Assembly (NCBI GenBank): GCA_005777185.1
Contig: SXNL01000226.1
Coordinates: forward strand, 1 to 64,000
Reading direction: 5' to 3'
Length of the DNA stretch: 64,000 nucleotides
From: Myxococcales bacterium
GTDB lineage: Bacteria; Myxococcota_A; Polyangia; Polyangiales; Polyangiaceae
The first letter of the stretch is position 1. The number at the start of each line of letters is the position of its first letter. Positions 1-8,414 of the stretch are shown here, in pieces. A program made the position numbers and the translations under genes. The notes beneath the pieces were generated by a model. That model was not told the origin of the DNA. It ran no database searches and was given only the letters and a program-made list of their open reading frames with translations.

Positions 1-840
1 GACGCCGGTTCGTCGGGCGCCAGCGGCGCCAGCGGCGCCAGCGGAACCAGCGGCACCAGCGGCACCAGCGGCACCAGCGGCACCAGCGGCACCAGCGGCA
101 CCAGCGGCACCAGCGGCACCAGCGGCACCGCCGACGCCGGCCAGGACTCCGGCGGGCCCGGGCCGGCGCCGACGAAGTCGTGCCCGATCACCAAGAACGC
201 CGAAGGCTGCTTCAAGCTGAGCACGTCGAAGGGCTCATACTGGGCCCGTCTCCCGGAGGACTACAAGGTCTCGGCGCCCGATCCCCGCCCGATGATCGTC
301 CTCCTCCACGGTTGCGGCGATACGGCGCAGAACTTCGTCGACTGGGGCGGCGCGCAGTGGGAGGTGCGCTCCACGCACGAGTTCATCGCGATGGCCGTCG
401 ACACCAGCCCGGTGAACGCGTGCTGGGATCCCGTCGGCGACGAGGCGAAGGTGACCGCGGCGATCGACGACATCTCGTCGTGCTTCTGGGTGCACCAGAA
501 GAAGATCACCATGGCCGGCTACTCCGCCGGCGGCTTCGGAGCCTACCACTACGCGCTCAGCCACGCGGAGCGCTTCGCCGGCCTCCTCGCGTACAAGACG
601 GGGCTCCCCTCGGGCGCGGACGCGCTGCTCGCGGGGGCGGCATGGCAGCTCCCGATCGTGCACTTCGCGGGCACGAACGACTCGAGTTTTCCGATCGCGG
701 GGGTCAAGTCCGACTGGGCCAAGATCAAGGCCGCCGGCTTCCCCCTGAAGACGATCGAGAAGCCCGTCAATCACAACGGCGAGGCCGACGACTGGCGCCT
801 CGTCCTGCACCCCGAGATGACCGGGTGGATCGCGCCCTGA
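1..840 (+). CDS. Secreted alpha/beta-hydrolase (PHB-depolymerase/feruloyl-esterase type), 5' end outside window
   Basis: The reading frame is open from base 1, so the N-terminus lies upstream of the window. The visible part starts with a Ser/Gly/Thr linker of 3-residue repeats, then a Pro/Gly-rich spacer, then a compact hydrolase domain. That domain has an HGCGD oxyanion loop (near base 310), the nucleophile elbow GYSAGGF (Ser codon 523-525), a GTND acid region near 679 and the catalytic His in NHNG (codon 772-774). This order fits the secreted esterase family that holds PHB depolymerases and feruloyl esterases. The repeat linker suggests a surface or lipid-anchored enzyme held away from the membrane. 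The substrate cannot be told from the sequence. Confidence 0.85.
   Translation, partial: DAGSSGASGASGASGTSGTSGTSGTSGTSGTSGTSGTSGTSGTADAGQDSGGPGPAPTKSCPITKNAEGCFKLSTSKGSYWARLPEDYKVSAPDPRPMIVLLHGCGDTAQNFVDWGGAQWEVRSTHEFIAMAVDTSPVNACWDPVGDEAKVTAAIDDISSCFWVHQKKITMAGYSAGGFGAYHYALSHAERFAGLLAYKTGLPSGADALLAGAAWQLPIVHFAGTNDSSFPIAGVKSDWAKIKAAGFPLKTIEKPVNHNGEADDWRLVLHPEMTGWIAP
16..123 (+). repeat. In-frame 9-bp tandem repeat (12 units) encoding Gly-Ala/Thr-Ser linker
   Basis: Twelve consecutive 9-bp units: three of GGCGCCAGC, then nine of GGMACCAGC, followed by a partial unit. Each unit encodes Gly-Ala-Ser or Gly-Thr-Ser without breaking frame. All but one of the GTS units are base-identical, which suggests recent slippage or recombination. 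It is a coding minisatellite in the linker of the esterase gene. Confidence 0.95.
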
Positions 841-905
841 TCCGTTCGTACCGCGAAAACTCCCGTGATTCGGGCGCCTTCTGCTAGGGTGGGCCCTCTT
901 CGTCG

Positions 906-3053
906 ATGCCAAAGGCCCCCCGCGCCGTCGTCCTCCTCGGCTCCCAGCGCTTCGATCCCTCGCTCGGAGCCGCCGTCTCGGATCTCAGGGTCGAGGGGCG
1001 CTTCGCGCTCATCACGGCCGGCTGGCAGGAGCGCGAGGACGAGGACGAGGAGCTGGCGGAGCACCTCGGCGGCAACACCGTCAACCTGAAGCTCCACGCG
1101 CGCGCGGAGCAGATCTTCCGCGCCGATCCGGAGCTGCACGCGGCGCACCGCGAGCGGCAGACGCTGCTCCGCCACCGCCAGGACTTCTACCGGATCCGGC
1201 TGGAGCACGAACTCGAGGCCGAGCGCGTCATCCGCGGCCGCCAGGCCCCCGCCGCCATCCTCGAGCAGGAGACCCAGGCGTCGATCGAGTCCATCCGCGC
1301 GCTCGACGGGTGGCACCTCGCGCAGTGCGCGCTCGTGCACGAGGAGTTCGAGTCGAAGTGGCGCCTCGGCGAGCGGCCCTCCGTCGCCCGGCACCGCCGC
1401 GAGATCGCCGCGCTCCTCGAGGACTGCGCCGCGGTTGCCATCACGGGCGGCCACGTCGCGACGCTCGCGAACCGGCTCGCGATGTTCGACATCGGAGAGC
1501 TCGTCGGCGGCAAGGTCGTCTTCGCGTGGACGGGCGGCGCCATCGCGATCTCCGAGCGCATCGTGCTCTTCCACGAGCAGCCGCCCCAGGGGCCGGGCGC
1601 GAGCGAGATCCTCGAGTCGGGCCTCGGCCTCGTGCCCGGCGTCGTCGTGATGCCGCAGGCCGAGGAGCGGCTGCTCCTCGACGCCAAGGACAGGGTTCAG
1701 ATGACGGCGCGCCGCTTCGAGCCCGACCTCTGCCTCGCGCTGCCGGCCCGCTCGCGCGTGACGTGGAAGAAGGGCAAGCTGACCCAGGCCGTGGGGGCGA
1801 TCCAGCTCTGCGCCGACGGCGAGGCCATCCTGCTCTCGAAGGCCGGCCGCACCGTGGAGCGCGCGTCGGCCCGCATCCGGGCGACCCGGCCGCCTCCGTC
1901 GCTCCTCCTCGGACCGCCGCGCCTGGCGATCGACGCCTTCATCCACGACCGGCCCGACGCGAAGAAGGTCCAGCGCTTCCTCAAGATGCACAAGTTCCCC
2001 ATCGTGGAGGGGACGAGCGTCACCTTCGTGTGGACCGGCCACGGCGACGGGGTCAGCCTCCGACACTGGGTGTACGGGCTCGAGACGTCGAACGCCCTCG
2101 CGCGGGTCGAGGGCACGGACCTCTTCTACCTCACGCTCGAGATCCCCAAGAGATCACGTGTAGAATACAAGTTCGAGATCCACCGCGGCGGCACGAGCCA
2201 GTGGATCGAGGACCCGCTGAACCCGAACCGCGCCCGCGATCCCTTCGGCGCCAACTCCGTCCTCCAGAGCGACGGCTACGAGCTCCCGTCGTGGACGAAC
2301 CCCGACCCCATCGCGCGCCCGGGCGTGCTCGAGCCCTTCGCGTTCGAGAGCAAGGCGCTGGGCGCCGTCCGGACGGGCAAGATCTACCTCCCGGCGCGCT
2401 TCCGCCGCACGCGGCAGTACCCGCTCCTCGTCGTGCACGACGGCTCCGACTACATCAACTACGCGCGCATGAAGACGGTGCTCGACAACCTGATCGAGCA
2501 CCTCGAGATCCCGGACCTCATCGTGGCCTTCACCGACTCGCCGGACCGACTCCGCGAGTACGCCAACGACGAGGCGCACGCACGCTTCCTCACCGAGGAG
2601 CTCGCCGTCGACCTCGCGAAGCGCTTCCCGCTCTTCGACCGCCCGCAGGCGCGCTGCCTGATGGGCGCGTCCTTCGGCGCCGTCGCCGCCTTCTCGACCG
2701 CCTGGCGTTATCCGGGCTTCTGGGGCCGCCTCCTCCTGCAGTCCGGCTCCTTCGCGTTCACGGACATCGGCAAGGGCAACCGCCGCGGCCCGCTGTTCGA
2801 CCGCGTCGTCGAGTTCGTCAACGCGTACCGCGAGAAGCCCAGCGCGGTATCCGAGCGCGTGTTCGTGAGCTGCGGCGTGTACGAGTCGCTCATCTACGAG
2901 AACCGATCCATGGTCCCGCTCCTCGACGCGGTGGGCATGCAGGTCCGGTTCGTCGAGGCCCGCGACGGGCACAACTGGGAGAACTGGCGCGATCGGCTGC
3001 GAGAGGGGCTCTCCTGGCTCTTCCCAGGGCCGCTCATGTTCGTGTACGAGTGA
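906..3053 (+). CDS. Fusion: S51/GAT1-like domain + CBM48-like domain + Fes/esterase-D type hydrolase
   Basis: The 715-residue protein has three parts. Residues about 5-320 resemble the peptidase S51/type-1 glutamine amidotransferase-like fold, with ITGGH near residue 180 and a nucleophile-loop region FAWTGGAI. Related proteins as I remember them have Ser in that loop; here Thr209 stands there, so this domain may be inactive. Residues about 335-455 look like an Ig-like/CBM48 domain (WIEDPLNPN). Residues about 465-712 are an esterase-D/enterochelin-esterase-type hydrolase with GASFGA (Ser589) and DGHNWENW (His689). No signal peptide is seen, so it is probably cytoplasmic. Seven bases separate it from the downstream ATP-grasp gene, implying co-expression. 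Together they suggest making and cleaving an amide- or ester-linked conjugate; this is inference. Confidence 0.75.
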   Translation: MPKAPRAVVLLGSQRFDPSLGAAVSDLRVEGRFALITAGWQEREDEDEELAEHLGGNTVNLKLHARAEQIFRADPELHAAHRERQTLLRHRQDFYRIRLEHELEAERVIRGRQAPAAILEQETQASIESIRALDGWHLAQCALVHEEFESKWRLGERPSVARHRREIAALLEDCAAVAITGGHVATLANRLAMFDIGELVGGKVVFAWTGGAIAISERIVLFHEQPPQGPGASEILESGLGLVPGVVVMPQAEERLLLDAKDRVQMTARRFEPDLCLALPARSRVTWKKGKLTQAVGAIQLCADGEAILLSKAGRTVERASARIRATRPPPSLLLGPPRLAIDAFIHDRPDAKKVQRFLKMHKFPIVEGTSVTFVWTGHGDGVSLRHWVYGLETSNALARVEGTDLFYLTLEIPKRSRVEYKFEIHRGGTSQWIEDPLNPNRARDPFGANSVLQSDGYELPSWTNPDPIARPGVLEPFAFESKALGAVRTGKIYLPARFRRTRQYPLLVVHDGSDYINYARMKTVLDNLIEHLEIPDLIVAFTDSPDRLREYANDEAHARFLTEELAVDLAKRFPLFDRPQARCLMGASFGAVAAFSTAWRYPGFWGRLLLQSGSFAFTDIGKGNRRGPLFDRVVEFVNAYREKPSAVSERVFVSCGVYESLIYENRSMVPLLDAVGMQVRFVEARDGHNWENWRDRLREGLSWLFPGPLMFVYE

Positions 3054-3060
3054 GGTAGGG

Positions 3061-4305
3061 ATGGCGGAGATCACGCGTCACATAGGACTGTCCCTGGGTG
3101 CCGACATCTGCTGGCCCGCGTGCTTCGAGCACATGATGCGGCGGCTCGACCTCCGCATCCCCCACGAGGGCGACACCGTGCGCTTCGAGGTGTCGCGCGT
3201 CTACATCGAGCCGTTCGACCTCAGGCAGGGCTGCAAGTACGACGTCGTCATCGACCGGCTCACGCACTGGTACCACACCAGCCGCGAGTGGATAAAGAAG
3301 GCGATCGTGATGAACGATCTCTACGTGTTCAACAACCCGTGGAGCGTCCAGGCCAACGAGAAGCACACCAGCTACGTCGCGATGATGCACCTCGGCATGC
3401 CCATCCCGGCGACATGGATGGTGCCGCCCAAGAGCTATGAGCCCACGCCCGACCTCAAGCCGACGCTCTCGCAGTACGCCAAGCTGTTCGACGTCACGCG
3501 CGTCGGCGACATCATCGGGTGGCCCGCGTTCATGAAGCCGTACGACGGCGGCGGCTGGCGGGCGGTCACGCGCGTCGCCAACGCCGAAGCGGCGCGGGCG
3601 GCCTACGACGAGAGCGGCAAGGCCGTCATGCACGTGCAGTCGTCGGTGGAGGGGTTCGACCTGTTCGTTCGCTGCATCGGCTTCGGCCCGCAGACGCGGT
3701 GCGTGCTGTACGATCCTTCGGCGCCGCTCCACGATCGGTACACGACGAAGACGGCGTTCATGTCCGCGGCCGACGCCGAGCACCTGCGCAAGGTGACGCT
3801 CACGATCAACGCCTTCTTCGGGTGGGAGTTCAACTCCTGCGAGGCTCTCCGCAAGGGCTCGACGTGGCATCCGATCGACTTCGCGAACCCGTGCCCCGAC
3901 TCGCAGGTGACGTCGCTCCACTACCACTTCCCGTGGCTCGTCGGCGCGTACCTCAGATGGGCGATCTACACGGCCGCCACCAAGAAGAGGATGCGCAAGA
4001 CGCTCGACTGGGAGCCCTTCTACGAGATCGCGAAGAGGGACCTCCCGTACGAGGACAAGCTCGACCTCTACGCGAAGGTCGCCGACGAGAGGTTCGAGAC
4101 CGCGCGCTTCGAGGAGTTCTGCCACCGGCACCTCGGCCACCTCGACGCCGAGCTGTACGCGTTCTTCACCACCGAGGAGGCGAAGACGGCGGTGCGCGCG
4201 AAGGTCGCGGCGCTGTTCCCGGCGCACGAGGTGGAGCGGTTCACCGAGCTGTTCTGGTCGCGGATCCAGGAGTGGCGGGCCGATCAGAAGGCGCCCCCCG
4301 GCTGA
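3061..4305 (+). CDS. ATP-grasp family ligase-like protein
   Basis: A 414-residue protein with the features of an ATP-grasp enzyme. It has an N-terminal segment ending in a YVAMMHLGMPIPATW-type region, a central WPAFMKPYDGGGWRAV stretch (the lysine-containing nucleotide-binding strand of ATP-grasp domains), and a later acidic/Asn region (FNSCEALRKG, then HPIDFANPCPDS) of the kind that binds metal. ATP-grasp enzymes couple ATP hydrolysis to carboxylate-amine ligation. A GAGG ribosome-binding site lies about 8 bases before the ATG, and the gene follows the esterase fusion by 7 bases. The substrate is unknown. The pairing suggests a small amide-linked metabolite or peptide. Confidence 0.75.
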   Translation: MAEITRHIGLSLGADICWPACFEHMMRRLDLRIPHEGDTVRFEVSRVYIEPFDLRQGCKYDVVIDRLTHWYHTSREWIKKAIVMNDLYVFNNPWSVQANEKHTSYVAMMHLGMPIPATWMVPPKSYEPTPDLKPTLSQYAKLFDVTRVGDIIGWPAFMKPYDGGGWRAVTRVANAEAARAAYDESGKAVMHVQSSVEGFDLFVRCIGFGPQTRCVLYDPSAPLHDRYTTKTAFMSAADAEHLRKVTLTINAFFGWEFNSCEALRKGSTWHPIDFANPCPDSQVTSLHYHFPWLVGAYLRWAIYTAATKKRMRKTLDWEPFYEIAKRDLPYEDKLDLYAKVADERFETARFEEFCHRHLGHLDAELYAFFTTEEAKTAVRAKVAALFPAHEVERFTELFWSRIQEWRADQKAPPG

Positions 4306-4307
4306 AG

Positions 4308-4332
4308 CGGCCGAGGGCCCCGGCGTCGGCCG
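4308..4332. terminator. Possible hairpin between convergent genes
   Basis: Seven-base inverted repeat CGGCCGA / TCGGCCG with an 11-base loop, directly after the stop of the ATP-grasp gene and before the convergent glycosyltransferase stop. There is no T-run, so an intrinsic terminator is only a possibility. Confidence 0.3.
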
Positions 4333-4372
4333 TCCACGCGTGGGCGGGCTTCGAACGGCGAGGGCGAGTCGA

Positions 4373-5137
4373 CTACCGGCGCGCGACCTTGTGCTTCACG
4401 GTCTCCCTCGCGACGAGGGCGACGAAGCGCGAGTTCGTGCTCATGTAGCGGCGAAGGAGCTTTCGGGGCTCCATCGCCATGCGCCACGCCCACTCGAGGC
4501 CCGCCTTCTGCAGCGGGACGGGCGCGCGCTTCACGAAGCCGGCGATCACGTCGAACGCGCCGCCCACGCCCAGGACGACGGGCGTGTCGAGCTCGTCCCG
4601 GAAGCGCTCGCTCCACACCTCCTTGAACGGGACGGGCATCCCCATGAGGAGCACGTCGGCGCGCGCGTCGCGGATCATGCGCACGACGTCCGGGTAGTCG
4701 GGCTCCTTGAAGTAGCCGTTGCGCGCGCCTGCGATGGTGACCTTCGGATACTTCTCCTCGATGACGGACACGAGCTTGTCGAGCCGCTCCTGCGTCGTGC
4801 CGAGCAGGAAGATGCGGAGCCCCCGCTCGCCGCCGGTCTCGAGGAGGCGCTTCATGAGGTCGACGCCCGACACACGCTCGGGCACTGGCGTCTCGAACAG
4901 CTTGCTCGTCCATACGAGGGGCTGACCGTCGACGACGACCAGATCGGCCCTCTCGACCGCGTTCCGGAGCGCCGGATCATCACGCATCATGACCAGGATG
5001 GACACGTTCACCGTGATGATGGTGTGCGTGCGCCGCGGCGTCTCGTCCCGCCACGCGTAGATGATCTCGAGCGCCCGGTCCTCCGTCAGCGAGTGGAACG
5101 TGACGCCGAGGAGGTCGACCTTGGGCGCGACGTCCAT
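4373..5137 (-). CDS. WecG/TagA/CpsF family glycosyltransferase
   Basis: A 254-residue protein with the family's typical order: a THTIITVNVSILV start region, ADLVVVDGQPLVW, then PERVSGVDLM and FLLGTTQERLDK, then a C-terminal block with LLMGMPVPFKEVW, GVGGAFDVIAG and APVPLQKAGLEW. This family (GT26) transfers N-acetylmannosaminuronate, N-acetylmannosamine or similar sugars to lipid-linked intermediates at the inner membrane during exopolysaccharide, teichoic-acid or enterobacterial-antigen synthesis. It lies 7 bases downstream of a lipoprotein gene and probably shares its transcript. No other polysaccharide genes lie next to it. Confidence 0.88.
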   Translation of the reverse strand: MDVAPKVDLLGVTFHSLTEDRALEIIYAWRDETPRRTHTIITVNVSILVMMRDDPALRNAVERADLVVVDGQPLVWTSKLFETPVPERVSGVDLMKRLLETGGERGLRIFLLGTTQERLDKLVSVIEEKYPKVTIAGARNGYFKEPDYPDVVRMIRDARADVLLMGMPVPFKEVWSERFRDELDTPVVLGVGGAFDVIAGFVKRAPVPLQKAGLEWAWRMAMEPRKLLRRYMSTNSRFVALVARETVKHKVARR

Positions 5138-5144
5138 GCCGAGC

Positions 5145-5834
5145 TCACTTGCCGGGCTTGTTCTTGAACGCGGCCGGCTCGGGGGCCGGCTCCAGGACCT
5201 CGATCTTGCTGTAGGTCATGACACCGTACTGCGGATCGGAGACGAGGCCCGTCGACGACTTGCCGAAGGTGTAGCCGTACTTGCCCGTGACCTTGACCTT
5301 CGCCCCCACCGAGGGCAGCGGGAAGGGCACATCGACCTGCCAGATCTCGTCCTTCACGAGCTCCTTCGGCGCCTCCTTGAGGCCCTTGTACTTCTCCATC
5401 GCGTCGTACACGGTCGCGAAGTTCTTCGCCCAGCCCATGACGCGGACCCGCGCCTTCGCCTCGGTCTTCGAGTCGGCGATCCAGAAGGTGGGGATGTCCG
5501 ACTTGCAGTCGTCATCGTCCTTCTTGCCCGTCTTGTGGATCGCGCACGAGGGCGCGGTCGGGATGTTCGACTCGACGATGTAGCCGGTGAGGCTGATGTC
5601 CTTCTCGGTCACCTCGCCCGCGTGGTAGCGGCTCTTGAGGTGGTGGCTGGCGCCGGCGATCGTGTAGGAGTCGGCGACCTTGACCGAGAGGTTCGGCAAG
5701 GTGGGGACCTGGGCCACGTTCGGCTTGCGCCCCGACCACGCGGGCGCGGCCTTGTAGGGCTCGTCGTTGCTCCCGCAGCCGGCAGCCATGGTTGCGGTGA
5801 GAAGGGCGAAAAGGGCGATCGCGGCGGTCCTCAT
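5145..5834 (-). CDS. Lipoprotein of unknown function, OB-fold-like
   Basis: A 229-residue lipoprotein. The start at MRTAAIALFALL gives a clean signal peptide ending in the lipobox MAAGC; the longer upstream reading frame would add a poor N-terminus and cross the upstream inverted repeat. The mature part has beta-rich stretches (ISLTGYIVESN, TFWIADSK, RVRVMGWAKNF, VKVTGKYGYTF) that look like an OB-type fold. The last 17 residues are Pro/Lys-rich. Function is not recognised. It is the first gene of a two-gene unit with the WecG-type transferase. Confidence 0.75.
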   Translation of the reverse strand: MRTAAIALFALLTATMAAGCGSNDEPYKAAPAWSGRKPNVAQVPTLPNLSVKVADSYTIAGASHHLKSRYHAGEVTEKDISLTGYIVESNIPTAPSCAIHKTGKKDDDDCKSDIPTFWIADSKTEAKARVRVMGWAKNFATVYDAMEKYKGLKEAPKELVKDEIWQVDVPFPLPSVGAKVKVTGKYGYTFGKSSTGLVSDPQYGVMTYSKIEVLEPAPEPAAFKNKPGK

Positions 5835-5839
5835 AAGCG

Positions 5840-5856
5840 CCTGTGAATACCACAGG
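5840..5856. promoter_or_regulatory. Inverted repeat CCTGTG-N5-CACAGG upstream of lipoprotein start
   Basis: A perfect 6-bp inverted repeat with a 5-base spacer, 5 bases upstream of the lipoprotein ATG. It could be an operator or a leader hairpin that hides the ribosome-binding site. No matching regulator is visible nearby. Confidence 0.3.
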
Positions 5857-6004
5857 TCGCGGGCCCGTGGCGCCGAAACCGAAGCCCCCGCCCGGAGGAA
5901 CCAAGAAAGCATAGCTCAATCGTTTCAGCGTGTTAGAGTGTCATGCTGGTTCCAGAATCGGGTCCGGGCTAGCTTTTCGAGTTGGCTCACTCCCAGAGGC
6001 GCGC

Positions 6005-7177
6005 ATGAGAACTCACCTTCCCTTCCTGCCCTTCCTGCTCCTGCCCGCGCTCGTCGTCGCGGCCTGTGCGAACTCGATCACCTCCCCGGACGAAGAGAAG
6101 GCGAAGGCCGCCGCCGACGGCGGTGACCCCAACAACCCGATCAACCCGTCCGGGGACGACACCAACGCCCCGCCGCACGCCCTCGCGACGCTCACGCTGG
6201 GCGAGCAGCACGCGGCGATCGACGGGCTGAGCGCGCCGGTCATCAGCGCGGTGTTCATCCCCGACTCCAAGCTGGCGAAGAGCTGCACGCGGAAGATCGG
6301 GACGTGCGAGGCCACGCAGATCCCGAAGTGCATGACCGGCACCACCCCCGGGTGCGCTGGCGGCGAGGCGTGCACGTTCGACGACATCTGCCAGCCGAAG
6401 TGCGTGAAGACGTGCACGCGCGCGTGCAGCGCGGGCGAGGAGTGCTTCTTCAATCCGTCCGCGTCGGACGGCTCGGGGATGGACTGCCGGAAGACGACGC
6501 GCTTCGACGCGGGCGCGATCGCGTTCGCGGGCACCACGGAGTCGATCTCGCTGTTCCCGCCCTACACGACGCGCCCCACCGGCAACGGCGCGCCGTTCCT
6601 CCCCGGGACCGAGCTCCGCGTCATCGCGACCGGCGCGAAGGAAGCCGGCTTCGAGAAGTTCGACGAGAAGTTCAAGGCCACGACGTTCATCGAGACGAAC
6701 CCGTCCCTGAGGAAGCTGTCGAAGTCGGTCGTGTTCGGCGGAGGGACGATCCCGCTCGGGTGGGACCCGGGCGCGGACGTGGTGGTCATCTCGCTGTCTG
6801 GCCCGGGCGGCACGGTCACGTGCAAGGTCGACGACAAGGCCGGCAAGTACGAGGTTTCGCGCTCCGCGGTCGAGGCGGCGATGGGCGAGTCCACGACGAC
6901 GACCGGCACGCTCTCGCTGATGGTGGCGCGCGAGCGCAAGGAGGTCCGCAAGGACAAGAAGACGGTCGGCTCGCTGCCCGGGCAGACCGTCCCCTCCGTC
7001 GGCTGGCTCGAGCTCGTGACGACGTCGGGCGAGACGGCCACCTTCGCTTCGTGCGGATCGGGGACCACGATCTGCGGGGAGCAGTGCGTGAACACCACGA
7101 GCGACTCGAAGAACTGCGGGCAGTGCGGGAAGTTGTGCGCCGCGGGGTTGGTCTGCTCGGCCAGCGTTTGCCGCTAG
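6005..7177 (+). CDS. Cys-rich lipoprotein, paralogue of the convergent 7193-8371 gene
   Basis: A 390-residue lipoprotein with signal peptide and lipobox VVAAC. AGAGG before the ATG at 6005 supports this start over the longer frame. After an Asp/Asn/Pro linker it has HALATLTLGEQHAA, a Cys-rich module with paired Cys (CEATQIPKC to ECFFNP), a large beta-rich domain (SISLFPPYTTRP to VGSLPGQTVPSVGWLELVT) and a C-terminal Cys module CGEQCVNTTSDSKNCGQCGKLC. This last motif is common at the ends of myxobacterial surface proteins. Function is unknown. It is arranged tail to tail with a close paralogue, with only 15 bases between their stops. Confidence 0.8.
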   Translation: MRTHLPFLPFLLLPALVVAACANSITSPDEEKAKAAADGGDPNNPINPSGDDTNAPPHALATLTLGEQHAAIDGLSAPVISAVFIPDSKLAKSCTRKIGTCEATQIPKCMTGTTPGCAGGEACTFDDICQPKCVKTCTRACSAGEECFFNPSASDGSGMDCRKTTRFDAGAIAFAGTTESISLFPPYTTRPTGNGAPFLPGTELRVIATGAKEAGFEKFDEKFKATTFIETNPSLRKLSKSVVFGGGTIPLGWDPGADVVVISLSGPGGTVTCKVDDKAGKYEVSRSAVEAAMGESTTTTGTLSLMVARERKEVRKDKKTVGSLPGQTVPSVGWLELVTTSGETATFASCGSGTTICGEQCVNTTSDSKNCGQCGKLCAAGLVCSASVCR

Positions 7178-7192
7178 CGGGTCGGTAACCCG

Positions 7193-8371
7193 CTACCTGC
7201 AGACGCCGCTCGAGCAGTACTGCGAGGACAGGCACGTCCGCCCGCACGCGCCGCAGTTCTTCGGGTCGGACAGCGTGTTCACGCACACCTCGCCACACGC
7301 GGCGATGCCCGTGCCCGCGCCGCAGGACGTGAAGCTCGCCACCTCGCTCGATCGCGTCACGAGCTCGAGCCAGCCGACCGCCTGCATGGGCTGGCCGGGG
7401 AGCGAGCCCACCGTCTTCGAGGACTTCTTGACCTCCTTGCGCTCGCGGGAGACCGAGATCGAGAGTGCGCTCGAGGAGGTCGTGGACTCGCCGATCGCCG
7501 CTTCGAGGACGGCGCGCTGGATCTCGAACTTGCCCGCCTTGTCGTCCGCCTTGCACGTCGCCACGCCGCCGCCACCGCTCACGGTGACGACGACCGCGTC
7601 CTCCCCGGGCTCCCACGCGACGGGGATCGATCCCGATCCGAACACGGCGGCGCGCGATAGCTTGCGGAGCGAGGGGTTCGTCTCCAGGAAGCTCGTGGCC
7701 TTGAACCTCTCCTCGAAGCGGGCGAACCCGGCCTCCTTCGCGCCCGTGGCCACGACCTTGATCTCGCTCCCCGGCACGAACGGCGCGCCGTTGCCCTCGG
7801 GACGCACCGCGTAGGGCGGGAACAGCGAGATCGCCTGCGTGGTGCCGCTGAACGCGATCGCGCCCGCGTCGAAGCGCGTGCTCTTCTTGCACTCCATCCC
7901 GCTCGCGTCGGGCGCCGACGTGGAGAAGAAGCACTCCTCCCCTGCCGTGCACGCCTTCGTGCAAGCCTTCACGCAGCGCGGCTGACAGATGTCGTCGAAC
8001 GCGCAGGCCTCCCCGGACGGGCAGCCCACCGTGCCGCCGGTCGTGCACCTCGGGACCTGCGTGACCTCGCAGGTGCCGACCTTGCGGTTGCAGCCCTTGG
8101 CGAGCTTGGCGTCCGGCAGGAACGTCGCGCTGATGACCGGTGTGCTGAGCCCGTCCGACGCCGAGTGCTGCTCGCCGAGGACGATCGTCCCGAGGGCGTG
8201 CGGCGGCGCGCTGTCGTCGTCCGCCGTCCCGGCGGCGGGATCCTGCGCGGCCGACGCCGGATCCGCGGTCTTGTCGTCCGCCGAGCGGACCGAGTTGGCG
8301 CACGCCACGCCGAGGAGCGCGAGGGAGACGATGGAGAGGGCCTGGGGGAGATGGGAAGCGAAGGAGCGCAT
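7193..8371 (-). CDS. Cys-rich lipoprotein, inverted paralogue of 6005-7177
   Basis: A 392-residue lipoprotein (lipobox LGVAC) with the same domain order and length as the gene at 6005-7177: Asp/Ala linker, HALGTIVLGEQH, Cys module, the SLFPPY domain, the VGSLPGQ segment and terminal CGEVCVNTLSDPKNCGACGR. By eye the two proteins share well over half of their residues throughout, while signal peptides and linkers differ, as expected after an old inverted duplication. It is 43 bases downstream of another lipoprotein gene on the same strand and may be co-transcribed. Function is unknown. Confidence 0.8.
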   Translation of the reverse strand: MRSFASHLPQALSIVSLALLGVACANSVRSADDKTADPASAAQDPAAGTADDDSAPPHALGTIVLGEQHSASDGLSTPVISATFLPDAKLAKGCNRKVGTCEVTQVPRCTTGGTVGCPSGEACAFDDICQPRCVKACTKACTAGEECFFSTSAPDASGMECKKSTRFDAGAIAFSGTTQAISLFPPYAVRPEGNGAPFVPGSEIKVVATGAKEAGFARFEERFKATSFLETNPSLRKLSRAAVFGSGSIPVAWEPGEDAVVVTVSGGGGVATCKADDKAGKFEIQRAVLEAAIGESTTSSSALSISVSRERKEVKKSSKTVGSLPGQPMQAVGWLELVTRSSEVASFTSCGAGTGIAACGEVCVNTLSDPKNCGACGRTCLSSQYCSSGVCR

Positions 8372-8414
8372 GCCCTGTCGTACGCGGCGGCGGCTCGGTT
8401 CTTCCCCGCAGCGG

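Noticed and set aside
16-123. Possible CRISPR-like repeat
   Set aside because: Units are 9 bp, contiguous, without spacers, and encode an in-frame linker.
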